Shown piece after piece: positions 1 through 8,542 of a DNA stretch of 64,000 bases. The notes beneath the pieces are model-generated. The model did not search any database. It had not been told where the DNA came from and saw only the letters and a list, made by a program, of their open reading frames with translations. This stretch comes from Prevotella sp. (GTDB lineage: Bacteria > Bacteroidota > Bacteroidia > Bacteroidales > Bacteroidaceae). The stretch is taken from the NCBI GenBank assembly GCA_017541365.1, contig JAFXZF010000010.1, positions 1-64,000 of the forward strand. Direction: 5' to 3'. Position numbers and translations under genes: made by a program. Each line of letters begins with the position of its first letter. Within the stretch, counting starts at the first letter, position 1.

Positions 1-163
1 TATATATAATATATAATATAAAGTTCCTGTAAATCCTAAGTCCTAAAACCTTCTTGTCCTATTTGAATAATGAATAGTTGAATAGTTCGACCTTTTTTAT
101 GTTCTACTGAAATAGTTGACCACACACACTAATTGTTAAAAACCCCGCCACGATTTTAGGGTG

Positions 164-195
164 GTTGAAGATTGAATATTGAAAATTGAAGATTT
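164..195. repeat. degenerate short tandem repeat (ttgaaaa words)
   Basis: Words like ttgaagattgaatattgaaaa follow one another. This is the same class of low-complexity junction repeat seen at many gene boundaries in this window. No gene is supported in positions 1-434. Confidence 0.6.
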
Positions 196-262
196 TTTGT
201 TTATGTATCTGTAATGTAACTTATTATAAAACAATGAGTTGAGTATTGAAGGTAAAATCGTA

Positions 263-350
263 CATCTTGTGCCTTCCGGCACTGCCCCATGTACCTTCTG
301 GCATAGCAAGATGTAGCTTCTGGCACTGTCAGATGTACCCTCTGGCATAG
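263..350. repeat. four 22-bp tandem units
   Basis: Four back-to-back 22-bp units at 263-284, 285-306, 307-328 and 329-350, each close to agatgtaccttctggcatag. The last unit is also the left end of the 98-bp sequence repeated at 59305-59402. Any short reading frame across it, such as the one on the minus strand at 136-348, is better explained by the repeat than by a gene. Confidence 0.85.
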
Positions 351-426
351 TCTCTGGGAGGGGAGGGTAGCGCAGTGTTAAATACCCCGTTTTGCTTGCA
401 TAGATTAAATTAAAGCAGTACCTTTG
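329..426 (+). repeat. 98-bp dispersed element, copy A, carrying a promoter
   Basis: This 98-bp stretch aligns without gaps to the reverse complement of 59305-59402. The conserved parts are a 22-bp unit (329-350), the 19-mer GTGTTAAATACCCCGTTTT (375-393), and a promoter with CTTG at 395-398, a 20-bp spacer and TACCTTTG at 419-426. Here the promoter points rightward, antisense into the 3' end of the lipoprotein gene at 435-821. Confidence 0.75.
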
Positions 427-434
427 TATAGCAT

Positions 435-821
435 TTAAAGGTTGAGTTCAAAAAGTGTGGTACGGGGTGATTTGTCGGAGTGGCAGACGATGTGAAATCG
501 GTAGCCAGACTCGACGTAGGTCTTCATTGAAGTAGAGTTTTTAATGCTTGATGTTAAAACGTTGGTTATCTTACTCTTATTGATTGCTACAATCTTCTCA
601 TCATCGAGCATATCGCAGAAGCTGTATGAGTATGTGAAGGTGTGATTTCGAGGGTTGAATGAGATGCTGTCAGTGCGCATGAAATTGACTACTGGAGTGG
701 GGCAGTAGCGACGGTTAAATTCGCGTGCATCAGCAGTGGCTTTTTCTTCAAGAGTTTGGCGTTCGGTACATGAGGAAAAAGCGAGTGCAAAAATGAAAAA
801 TACAACTATTTTATGCTTCAT
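435..821 (-). CDS. putative lipoprotein, function unknown (128 aa)
   Basis: The N-terminus has Lys residues, a hydrophobic run and a lipobox-like FSSC ending at Cys18, so I infer an exported lipoprotein. The mature part is about 110 residues with three further cysteines; I do not recognise a family. A TAATTTTG promoter element lies immediately upstream on the minus strand (832-839), about 10 bases before the ATG, which implies a very short or absent leader. The gene stands alone, divergent from lepA. A rightward promoter in the repeat at 395-426 would read antisense into its 3' end. Confidence 0.7.
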   Translation of the reverse strand: MKHKIVVFFIFALAFSSCTERQTLEEKATADAREFNRRYCPTPVVNFMRTDSISFNPRNHTFTYSYSFCDMLDDEKIVAINKSKITNVLTSSIKNSTSMKTYVESGYRFHIVCHSDKSPRTTLFELNL

Positions 822-854
822 GGTGCAAAATTACGAAAAAAAAATGACTTGATA

Positions 855-886
855 TTTGTCATTTTCAAAAAAAAAGATTAAATTTG
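855..886 (+). promoter_or_regulatory. Bacteroidetes-type promoter of lepA
   Basis: TTTG at 855-858, 20-bp spacer, TAAATTTG at 879-886. It excludes the in-frame TTG at 884 as a start and leaves a leader of about 30 bases before ATG 923. Confidence 0.8.
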
Positions 887-922
887 CAAATTGAAATATC
901 ATATTACGGACAACACATACTG

Positions 923-2719
923 ATGAATCATATAAGAAACTTTTGCATCATAGCCCACATAGATCATGGTAAAAGTACCATTGCCGACCGCTTGTTAGAG
1001 CGCACGGAGACGATACAAATCACTGAGGGACAGATGCTTGACGATATGGACCTCGAAAAGGAACGAGGCATCACCATAAAGAGTCATGCCATACAGATGG
1101 AGTATGACTACAAGGGTGATATCGCCGATAAGGGTGCTTACAGGCTCAACCTTATCGACACTCCAGGACACGTGGACTTCTCATACGAGGTGAGCCGCAG
1201 CATAGCAGCATGCGAGGGGGCACTCCTCGTGGTGGATGCTACGCAGGGAGTGCAGGCACAGACCATATCCAATCTCTATATGGCGATAGAGCACGACCTG
1301 GAGATCATACCCGTTATCAACAAAATAGACATGCCTGCCGCCATGCCCGACGAGGTGGAGGACGAGATAATCGAACTCATAGGCTGCGACCGCAGTGACA
1401 TACTGCGTGCCAGCGGCAAGACGGGTGAGGGAATAGACGCAATACTCGATGCCGTGGTGGAACGCATACCGGCTCCTAAAGGCAATACCGAAGCACCACT
1501 CCAGGCACTCATCTTCGACTCGGTATTCAACTCATTCCGTGGCATAATAGCTTACTTCAAGATACTCAACGGCTCGATAAAGAAGGGCGACAAAGTGAAG
1601 TTCTTCAATACGGGCATGGAGTACGTTGCCGACGAGGTGGGAGTGCTCAAGATGGACATGGTGCCACGACAGGAACTGAAGACAGGCGAGGTGGGCTACA
1701 TCATCTCAGGCATCAAGGATGCTAAAGAGGTGAAGGTGGGCGACACTATTACCCACATAGCACGTCCATGCGACAAGGCGATAGAGGGTTTTCAGGAGGT
1801 AAAACCGATGGTGTTTGCAGGAGTATATCCCATCGACCCTGCAGAGTACGAAAACCTCAGAGCGTCACTGGAAAAGCTACAACTCAACGATGCGTCACTC
1901 TCATTCATGCCTGAGTCATCAGTAGCATTGGGATTTGGTTTCCGTTGCGGATTCCTCGGACTGCTCCACATGGAGATTATACAGGAGCGACTCGATCGTG
2001 AGTTTAATATGGACGTGATAACCACCGTGCCCAACGTATCGTACATGGTATATGACAAACAGGGAAACAGCAAGGAGGTGCACAACCCCTCAGGACTGCC
2101 TGACCAGACGCTCATAGACCACATAGAGGAGCCCTACATCAGGGCTACCATCATAACCGATGCCAACTACATAGGGCCTATCATGAAGCTGTGCTTGGAC
2201 AAGCGCGGCGAACTGATAAAGCAGGAGTACGTGAGTGGCAACCGTGTGGAACTGCACTTCTACATACCGCTGGGCGAGATAGTGATAGACTTCTACGACA
2301 AACTGAAGAGCATATCCAAGGGCTATGCATCGTTTGACTACCACATAGACTCCTTCCGTCCGTCAAAACTCGTAAAACTCGACATACTGCTCAACGGTGA
2401 ACCCGTCGATGCCCTGTCAACCCTCACTCACAACGATAATGCAGTAGGTTTTGGCAGGCGCATGTGCGAGAAACTGAAGGAACTCATACCGCGACAGCAG
2501 TTTGATATAGCCATACAGGCTGCCATAGGTGCCAAAATCATAGCACGCGAGACCATCAAGCAGGTACGCAAGGACGTGACGGCAAAGTGCTACGGAGGCG
2601 ATGTGAGCCGTAAGCGCAAACTCCTCGAGAAGCAAAAAAGGGGCAAGAAGCGCATGAAACAGATAGGCAACGTGGAAGTGCCGCAGAAGGCATTCCTCGC
2701 CGTACTGAAACTTGATTAG
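923..2719 (+). CDS. lepA: elongation factor 4 (LepA), 598 aa
   Basis: A ribosome-associated translational GTPase that back-translocates or remodels elongating ribosomes. The G1 motif AHIDHGKS is at residues 11-18, followed by the ERGITIK switch region, DTPGH and NKID. The C-terminus has the family-specific domain ending in [20 protein letters not shown]. Length matches the family (about 600 aa). The start at 923 gives the usual N-terminus M-N-H-I-R-N-F-C; an upstream in-frame TTG at 884 lies inside the promoter and is rejected. A crp-like gene follows after 32 bases, so the two may be co-transcribed. Confidence 0.96.
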   Translation: MNHIRNFCIIAHIDHGKSTIADRLLERTETIQITEGQMLDDMDLEKERGITIKSHAIQMEYDYKGDIADKGAYRLNLIDTPGHVDFSYEVSRSIAACEGALLVVDATQGVQAQTISNLYMAIEHDLEIIPVINKIDMPAAMPDEVEDEIIELIGCDRSDILRASGKTGEGIDAILDAVVERIPAPKGNTEAPLQALIFDSVFNSFRGIIAYFKILNGSIKKGDKVKFFNTGMEYVADEVGVLKMDMVPRQELKTGEVGYIISGIKDAKEVKVGDTITHIARPCDKAIEGFQEVKPMVFAGVYPIDPAEYENLRASLEKLQLNDASLSFMPESSVALGFGFRCGFLGLLHMEIIQERLDREFNMDVITTVPNVSYMVYDKQGNSKEVHNPSGLPDQTLIDHIEEPYIRATIITDANYIGPIMKLCLDKRGELIKQEYVSGNRVELHFYIPLGEIVIDFYDKLKSISKGYASFDYHIDSFRPSKLVKLDILLNGEPVDALSTLTHNDNAVGFGRRMCEKLKELIPRQQFDIAIQAAIGAKIIARETIKQVRKDVTAKCYGGDVSRKRKLLEKQKRGKKRMKQIGNVEVPQKAFLAVLKLD

Positions 2720-2751
2720 GCTAAAATAATACATAACCCACTTTAAAATAT

Positions 2752-3348
2752 ATGAAAGAACAGGCAATACCAGTCAGGGATATCGCGAGGGAACTATCGC
2801 GTAGGTTCAGCACTATGACGCATGAGGAGATAGACATACTCGAAAACCTCCTCATACCCATGAAGTTCAAGAAAGGCAGTGACATACTGCCACAAGGACA
2901 GGTGGCAGAGTATATCTACTACCTGCATACGGGACTCATACGTCAGTACTACTACAAGAACGGCAAGGAGATGACAAGCAACCTCGCCGTTGACGGCTCC
3001 ATATTTATGTCGGTGGAGAGCCTCTTTCGCGAGACGCCAAGCAATGAGGTGATAGAAGCCCTCGAGACATGCCAGATATTCGCCATACCCAAGAAAAGAC
3101 TGGAGAATGTGGCACTCCACAACCAGAATATACAGATACTGTACAGAAAGATATTGGAGGAGTCGCTCATAGAATGTCAGGTACATGCCGACCTAGTACG
3201 CTTCGAGACGGCACAGGACCGCTATCGCCGCATTTGCAAGCAGATGCCAAAGGTGGTGCTCAGAGCCCCTCTCGTATTCATTGCTTCATTCCTTGAAATG
3301 ACACCCGAGACACTCTCAAGAGTGCGCTCCTCAACACTTATCGACTAA
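2752..3348 (+). CDS. Crp/Fnr-family transcriptional regulator (198 aa)
   Basis: The N-terminal two thirds match a cyclic-nucleotide-binding-type beta barrel (PQGQ, YIYYLHTGLIRQYY, then VDGSIFMSVESLF). The C-terminus is a short helix-turn-helix (PLVFIASFLEMTPETLSRVRS). The consensus cAMP-contact residues are not evident, so the ligand is unknown. Bacteroidetes carry many such regulators, usually of redox or stress genes. It sits between lepA and rmuC on the same strand; rmuC starts 12 bases after its stop. Confidence 0.88.
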   Translation: MKEQAIPVRDIARELSRRFSTMTHEEIDILENLLIPMKFKKGSDILPQGQVAEYIYYLHTGLIRQYYYKNGKEMTSNLAVDGSIFMSVESLFRETPSNEVIEALETCQIFAIPKKRLENVALHNQNIQILYRKILEESLIECQVHADLVRFETAQDRYRRICKQMPKVVLRAPLVFIASFLEMTPETLSRVRSSTLID

Positions 3349-3360
3349 GGAGAGACGGTA

Positions 3361-4674
3361 GTGGAAATACTTCTTATTTTAGGTTTTATAATTCTTTTGG
3401 TGGTCATTCTGCTGATAGTAAAGAGGCAGACTGACCAAACCCTGGCTAATACCAAGGAGGCATACGAAAAACGCATAGCAGAAATCAAAGACTCCTACGA
3501 GCGACAACTGAGTGACGTCAGGGCACACTCTGCCGACCAGTTGAAGAACCTTCGCGAGATGAATAAGGAACAGATAGACTCGCAACTGAACCTTATTCGT
3601 GAGCAGATGAAGACAACATCGGAGGAGGTGCTGAAAGAACGCCAGAAAGAACTTGGAGAACGCAACAACGAGGAGGTATCAAAGATTATCGACCCACTGA
3701 AGCAAAGCATCAAGGAGATGCGCGAGGCACTCGACAATACCAAGGATCAGCAAAAAGAAGCGATGACCAGGCTCGATGAAGCTATAAAACTCAATATGGA
3801 GAAGAGCACATCACTGGGCGAAACGGCCGACAGGCTCACTCGTGCACTGACGGGAGAAGTGAAGGTGCAGGGTAACTTTGGAGAGCTGAAACTAAAACAA
3901 TTGCTCGAAGACCTCGAACTAAGGGAGGGGGAACAATTTGATACCCAGGAAACACTGCGTGACAAGAACGGCAAGATAGCAAAAGGTGATGACGGAAGGG
4001 GACTCATACCCGACTTTATACTCCACTTCCCCAATAACCGCCACGTCGTGGTGGACTCCAAGATGTCGCTCACAGACTATGAGCGCTATATGAATGCCGA
4101 CGACGACTCGGCAGAGAAAAGCATATATCTCAAGGCACATATAGACAGCGTGAGAGCACAGGTGAAGCGACTGGCGAAAAAGGAATACACCAAGTATCTG
4201 CCAGAAGGATACAACAGACTCTCATTTGCCATCATGTACATACCGATAGAGGGAGCACTGAACCTCGCACTGGTAAACGACACTACACTATGGCGCGAGG
4301 CATACGACCAGGGAGTACTCATACTTGGCCCACAGACGATGTACATGAATCTGCGAGTGCTCGAAATGATGTGGACACAGGTAAGGCAGCTGAAAAACCA
4401 ACAGCAAATGATAGATGCCGCAAATACCATCGTAGAGCGAGTGCAAGACTTTGGCACTCGTTTCATGGATGTGGAGTCGAGCATGAATGATACCATCAAG
4501 AAAATCACCAAACTAAAGATTACAACCGCTGATAGCGGACCAAGTATCATCACAGCCGCACGAAGCCTCATTAAGGCGGGAGCAAAAGAAAACAAGAAGA
4601 AGAAATCGCTTGCCGATATGGAAAGTAACGATTTTCTGGATGAAACCAGTAATATGCTCGAAAATGAAGGTTAA
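3361..4674 (+). CDS. rmuC: RmuC-family protein (437 aa)
   Basis: The RmuC family limits recombination between inverted repeats and contains a predicted nuclease-like core. The protein has an N-terminal membrane segment (residues 2-20), a long coiled coil rich in Glu/Lys/Gln (about 25-150), then the conserved RmuC domain with GNFGELKLKQLLED, HVVVDSKMSLTDYERY and LGPQTMYMNLRV. It starts with GTG at 3361, preceded by AGGAG 9-14 bases upstream. Its 3' end overlaps the next gene by 11 bases if that gene starts at 4664. Confidence 0.93.
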   Translation: MEILLILGFIILLVVILLIVKRQTDQTLANTKEAYEKRIAEIKDSYERQLSDVRAHSADQLKNLREMNKEQIDSQLNLIREQMKTTSEEVLKERQKELGERNNEEVSKIIDPLKQSIKEMREALDNTKDQQKEAMTRLDEAIKLNMEKSTSLGETADRLTRALTGEVKVQGNFGELKLKQLLEDLELREGEQFDTQETLRDKNGKIAKGDDGRGLIPDFILHFPNNRHVVVDSKMSLTDYERYMNADDDSAEKSIYLKAHIDSVRAQVKRLAKKEYTKYLPEGYNRLSFAIMYIPIEGALNLALVNDTTLWREAYDQGVLILGPQTMYMNLRVLEMMWTQVRQLKNQQQMIDAANTIVERVQDFGTRFMDVESSMNDTIKKITKLKITTADSGPSIITAARSLIKAGAKENKKKKSLADMESNDFLDETSNMLENEG

Positions 4675-5284
4675 CCTTGACATAATGGAGTTTGTGGAAC
4701 GCAATATATTAAAAAGGTATAATGCGTTTGACGAAGCACACAACATAGACCATGCCATGCGAGTGATAAAAGCCTCCATAGAATTGGCAGAAAACCTCGG
4801 AGCCAACGTCGATATGGCATACGTAGTGGCTGCTTACCACGACCTGGGACTGGAGAAAGAACGCGCTACGCACCACCTGGAGAGCGGCAAGATACTTAAG
4901 GCTGACAAAAGACTGGAGAAATGGTTTGATGCCCAACAGATAGAAATAATGAAACAGGCCGTGGAAGACCATAGGGCAAGCCTGTCGCGCATGCCACGAA
5001 GCATATACGGCAAGATAGTGGCAGAAGCCGACAGAGACCTCAATCCGCAGACGGTATTCCTTCGTACTGTACAATACGGCAAACACCACTACCCGGAAAT
5101 GTCAAAGGAAGAGCACTGGAACCGCTTCGTGGAACACATGCAGAAGAAATACTCCACAGCAGGATACATACACATGTGGATACCTGGTTCGAAAAACGAA
5201 CAGCACCTCAGAACGCTTCGCGGGATAATAGACGATAAGGCAGAACTGAGGAAACACTTCGAAAGGATATGGTCATCGATATAA
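4664..5284 (+). CDS. HD-domain metal-dependent phosphohydrolase (206 aa)
   Basis: The HD signature is complete: H in HNIDHAMRV, the HD pair in VAAYHDLGLE, and the late Asp in EADRDLN. The family hydrolyses phosphate esters of nucleotides; the substrate cannot be read from sequence. Two starts are possible: ATG 4664 (overlapping rmuC by 11 bases) or ATG 4685. In-frame sequence further upstream lies inside rmuC and is not expected to be coding here. menA starts 2 bases after the stop, so translational coupling is likely. Confidence 0.88.
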   Translation: MKVNLDIMEFVERNILKRYNAFDEAHNIDHAMRVIKASIELAENLGANVDMAYVVAAYHDLGLEKERATHHLESGKILKADKRLEKWFDAQQIEIMKQAVEDHRASLSRMPRSIYGKIVAEADRDLNPQTVFLRTVQYGKHHYPEMSKEEHWNRFVEHMQKKYSTAGYIHMWIPGSKNEQHLRTLRGIIDDKAELRKHFERIWSSI

Positions 5285-5286
5285 AC

Positions 5287-6189
5287 ATGCGAAAGAACTC
5301 ACCGAAGGCTTGGTGGCTCGCAGCGCGTCCCAAGACACTGACAGGTGCTGCCGTGCCGGTGATGATAGGATGCGCCTACGCCTTCTACCTCGGTGGAATG
5401 GAGGTTTTTACACAAGGAGGATGGGTGCCGGCATCATTGTGCTTGCTCTTTGCCTTTATCATGCAGATAGATGCCAATTTTATCAACGACTACTACGACT
5501 GTCTCAAGGGAAGGGACGATGAGATGCGACTCGGACCACTGAGGGCATGCCAGCAAGGATGGGTCACCATGAAGGCTATGAGAATGGCTATAGCCATAAC
5601 AACCGTCCTGGCATGTATGATAGGTATGCCACTGATATGCTACGGCGGATGGAGCATGGTGGCAGTGGGAGCAAGCAGCGTGGTATTTTGTTTCCTCTAC
5701 ACAATCTGCATGGCGCAAATAGGAATGGGAGACATACTGGTGCTCGTTTTCTTCGGTATAGTGCCTACGGTATTTACCACCTATGTGACAGTGCCGCATG
5801 ATATGCAGAACTTCGCCGTGATGCCGTGGAATCTCGGCGTGGCGACGGGATTGGTGATAGACTGCCTACTGCTTGTCAACAACTATCGGGACATAGACAA
5901 TGACAAGAAGTCGGGCAAAAACACACTCGTGGTACTAATAGGGAAAAAATATACAGAGTATCTGTATATGATGATAGTGCCCGTAGCACTGGTGATGGTG
6001 CTGATAGAGTTTGGTTTCTCTAATGTCAATATGATACTGTCCTTTATCGTGTACTTCCTTCATATAAACACATGGAACAAGATGAAACGGATAGGAGAGG
6101 GAAAGGCTCTCAACAGGATACTCGGTGAAACAGCCCGTAATATATTTGTCTATGGACTTTTGATATCCATACTTATCATTTTGATGTAA
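5287..6189 (+). CDS. menA: 1,4-dihydroxy-2-naphthoate polyprenyltransferase (MenA), 300 aa
   Basis: Prenylates 1,4-dihydroxy-2-naphthoate in the inner membrane during menaquinone synthesis. Seen: the N-terminal WWLAARPKTL, the prenyl-diphosphate/Mg site NDYYDCLKGRDD, the second Asp-rich motif NNYRDIDNDKKSGKNTL, and about eight hydrophobic helices. An in-frame ATG at 5269 would overlap the HD gene by 16 bases; 5287 abuts that gene cleanly and gives the usual MenA N-terminus. No other men genes are in the window. Confidence 0.92.
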   Translation: MRKNSPKAWWLAARPKTLTGAAVPVMIGCAYAFYLGGMEVFTQGGWVPASLCLLFAFIMQIDANFINDYYDCLKGRDDEMRLGPLRACQQGWVTMKAMRMAIAITTVLACMIGMPLICYGGWSMVAVGASSVVFCFLYTICMAQIGMGDILVLVFFGIVPTVFTTYVTVPHDMQNFAVMPWNLGVATGLVIDCLLLVNNYRDIDNDKKSGKNTLVVLIGKKYTEYLYMMIVPVALVMVLIEFGFSNVNMILSFIVYFLHINTWNKMKRIGEGKALNRILGETARNIFVYGLLISILIILM

Positions 6190-6244
6190 AAATGTAAGAA
6201 ATAGAGTAAAAATATGCGCAAAAAGTCAAATTTGAGCAATATAA

Positions 6245-6276
6245 TTTGCTTATCTCGTAAAAAATGAGTACCTTTG
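6245..6276 (+). promoter_or_regulatory. promoter of serC
   Basis: TTTG at 6245-6248, 20-bp spacer, TACCTTTG at 6269-6276. It leaves a leader of about 80 bases before serC. Confidence 0.8.
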
Positions 6277-6360
6277 CTTCGCATTATGATATACGGGGGC
6301 TATCGCTCCAGTTGACGTGTAAAGAGATATAAAAACCAAAAACTTTTAACAATAAAAGAA

Positions 6361-7428
6361 ATGAAAAAGTACAATTTTAATGCAGGTCCTTCAATTCTCC
6401 CACGTGAGGTCATTGAACAGACAGCTGCAGCATGTCTTGATTTCGAAAATTCAGGACTTTCTCTTATGGAGATTTCACACCGTGCAAAGAATTTCCAGCC
6501 AGTAGTTGATGAGGCAGAGGCTCTCATGAAGGAGCTCCTCGACATCCCAGAGGGATACAAGACTATCTTCCTCGGTGGTGGTGCTTCGCTCGAGTTCTGC
6601 ATGGTGCCTTACAACTTCCTTGAGAAGAAGGCTGCTTACCTCAATACGGGTGTTTGGGCAACAAAGGCTGAGAAAGAGGCTAAGCTTTTTGGTGAGGTTG
6701 TTGAGATCGCATCATCTGCTGACAAGAATTTTACATACATCCCACAGGGATACACCATCCCTACAGATGCTGACTACCTGCACATCACAACAAACAACAC
6801 TATCTATGGTACCGAGATGCGCTATGACATAGACTCTCCAATTCCATTGATAGCTGATATGTCTTCTGACTTCCTGTCTCGTCCTATCGACGTAAGCAAG
6901 TATGCACTCATCTATGGTGGTGCTCAGAAGAACCTCGCTATGGCTGGTGTAACATTCGCCATCGTTAAGGAGGATGCTCTTGGAAAGGTATCACGTCAGA
7001 TTCCTACCATGCTCGACTACCGCACTCACGTGAAGAAGGGCTCTATGTTCAACACACCTCCTGTAGTACCTATCTACTCTGCTCTGATGAACCTCCGTTA
7101 CATCAAGGCTCATGGTGGTGTAGAGGCTATGGATAAGCTCGCTAAGCAGCGTGCAGAGATCGTTTACGGTGAGATAGACCGCAATAAGCTCTTTGTAGGT
7201 ACTGCAGAGGAGGCAAGCCGCTCACTCATGAACCTCACATTCGTACTCAAGCCAGAGTATCAGGACCTTCAGGATGAGTTCATGGCATTCGCTACTTCTA
7301 AGGGTATGGTAGGTGTTAAGGGTCACCGTGATGTAGGTGGTTTCCGTGCTTCTTGCTACAATGCAATGTCTATCGAAGGCTGTGAGGCACTCGTAGCTTG
7401 CATGAAGGAGTTTGAGGCTCAGCACTAA
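6361..7428 (+). CDS. serC: phosphoserine aminotransferase (SerC), 355 aa
   Basis: A PLP enzyme converting 3-phosphohydroxypyruvate and glutamate to phosphoserine in serine synthesis; it also serves pyridoxine synthesis in some bacteria. The N-terminus [10 protein letters not shown] is typical, [10 protein letters not shown] binds cofactor phosphate, and the PLP lysine is in YGGAQKN. Length is normal. Codons are biased toward one synonym, as in highly expressed genes. It has its own promoter at 6245-6276 and is followed by serA, the preceding enzyme of the pathway. Confidence 0.97.
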   Translation: MKKYNFNAGPSILPREVIEQTAAACLDFENSGLSLMEISHRAKNFQPVVDEAEALMKELLDIPEGYKTIFLGGGASLEFCMVPYNFLEKKAAYLNTGVWATKAEKEAKLFGEVVEIASSADKNFTYIPQGYTIPTDADYLHITTNNTIYGTEMRYDIDSPIPLIADMSSDFLSRPIDVSKYALIYGGAQKNLAMAGVTFAIVKEDALGKVSRQIPTMLDYRTHVKKGSMFNTPPVVPIYSALMNLRYIKAHGGVEAMDKLAKQRAEIVYGEIDRNKLFVGTAEEASRSLMNLTFVLKPEYQDLQDEFMAFATSKGMVGVKGHRDVGGFRASCYNAMSIEGCEALVACMKEFEAQH

Positions 7429-7495
7429 TCAAAAGAATAGTAGATAGTTCCTATAGTCACTATAGGCACTATAAAAAATAAAAGAAAAGAAAACA

Positions 7496-8416
7496 ATGGC
7501 AAAAGTATTGATTGCAACTGAGAAGCCCTTTGCTGCTCCTGCGGTTGCTGGAATAAAAGAAATCATTGAGAAGGCTGGTTTTGAACTCGCTCTCCTCGAG
7601 AAATATACAGAGAAGGCACAGCTCCTCGCTGCTGTAGCTGACGTTGATGCTATCATCATCCGCTCTGACAAGATTGATGCAGAGGTGATGGATGCTGCGA
7701 AGAACCTCAAGATCGTGGTTCGTGCAGGCGCTGGTTACGATAATGTTGACCTCGAGGCTGCAACAGCTCGTAACATCGTGGTAATGAACACACCAGGTCA
7801 GAATGCCAATGCTGTGGCAGAGCTCGTTCTCGGTCTGCTGGTTTACACCGTACGTAACTTCTACAACGGTAAGGCTGGTGGTGAGCTGATGGGCAAGACT
7901 CTTGGCATACTCGCATTTGGTAATGTAGGTCGCAATGTAGCTCGCATCGCTAAGGGCTTCGGAATGGATGTTATCGCTTACGACGCATTCTGCCCAGCTG
8001 AGGTTATCGAGCAGTCTGGAGTGAAGGCTGTGGCTTCACAGGCAGAGCTCTTCAAGCAGGCTGACATCGTTTCTCTCCACATCCCTGCTACAGCTGAGAC
8101 AAAGCAGTCTATCAACTATGACCTCTGCGGTACAATGAAGAAGGGCGCTATCCTTATCAATACCGCTCGTAAGGAGGTTATCGACGAGGCTGGTCTGCTG
8201 AAACTCATGGCTGAGCGTGATGACCTAAAGTACATCACCGACATCAAGCCTGATGCTGACGCTGACTTCGCAAAGTTCGAGGGACGCTACTTCTCTACAC
8301 CTAAGAAGATGGGTGCACAGACTGCTGAAGCTAACACTAACGCTGGTCTTGCTGCAGCAAACCAGATTGTAGGTTTCATAAAGGACGGCATCACAAAGTT
8401 CCAGGTAAACAAGTAA
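7496..8416 (+). CDS. serA: D-3-phosphoglycerate dehydrogenase, short form (306 aa)
   Basis: Oxidises 3-phosphoglycerate to 3-phosphohydroxypyruvate. The D-2-hydroxyacid dehydrogenase fold is clear: VVRAGAGYDNVDL, NTPGQNANAVAELVLGLL, and the NAD site LGILAFGNVGRNVARIA. The protein stops at about 306 residues and has no C-terminal ACT domain, so serine feedback control of the usual kind is not expected. It lies 67 bases after serC and is followed by a hairpin at 8430-8466. Confidence 0.95.
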   Translation: MAKVLIATEKPFAAPAVAGIKEIIEKAGFELALLEKYTEKAQLLAAVADVDAIIIRSDKIDAEVMDAAKNLKIVVRAGAGYDNVDLEAATARNIVVMNTPGQNANAVAELVLGLLVYTVRNFYNGKAGGELMGKTLGILAFGNVGRNVARIAKGFGMDVIAYDAFCPAEVIEQSGVKAVASQAELFKQADIVSLHIPATAETKQSINYDLCGTMKKGAILINTARKEVIDEAGLLKLMAERDDLKYITDIKPDADADFAKFEGRYFSTPKKMGAQTAEANTNAGLAAANQIVGFIKDGITKFQVNK

Positions 8417-8429
8417 TGCAACTATAAGA

Positions 8430-8466
8430 ACGATAATCCCTGTGGCAGTAATGCTACGGGGATTAT
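8430..8466 (+). terminator. hairpin after serA
   Basis: The arms ATAATCCC and GGGATTAT bracket a short loop region, followed by a weak T-rich stretch. It probably ends or attenuates serC-serA transcription before the DUF1015 gene. Confidence 0.55.
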
Positions 8467-8469
8467 TTG

Positions 8470-8536
8470 TCTTAACTCTTCAATCTAAACTCTTAACTCT
8501 TAACTCTTAACTTTTAACTCTTAACTCTTAACTCTC
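8470..8536. repeat. heptamer tandem repeat (aactctt)n
   Basis: About nine degenerate copies of the 7-bp word aactctt fill the gap between serA and the DUF1015 gene. It is the cleanest example of the junction repeats in this window. Confidence 0.85.
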
Positions 8537-8542
8537 ATACGT

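Noticed and set aside
136..348. 70-codon frame on the minus strand
   Set aside because: It lies on the 22-bp tandem units and repeats their translation; no promoter faces it and no domain is visible.
263..350. CRISPR array
   Set aside because: The four 22-bp units are directly adjacent with no spacers.
1276..2767. Several frames antisense to lepA
   Set aside because: Shadows of the lepA codon pattern; no promoter or homology.
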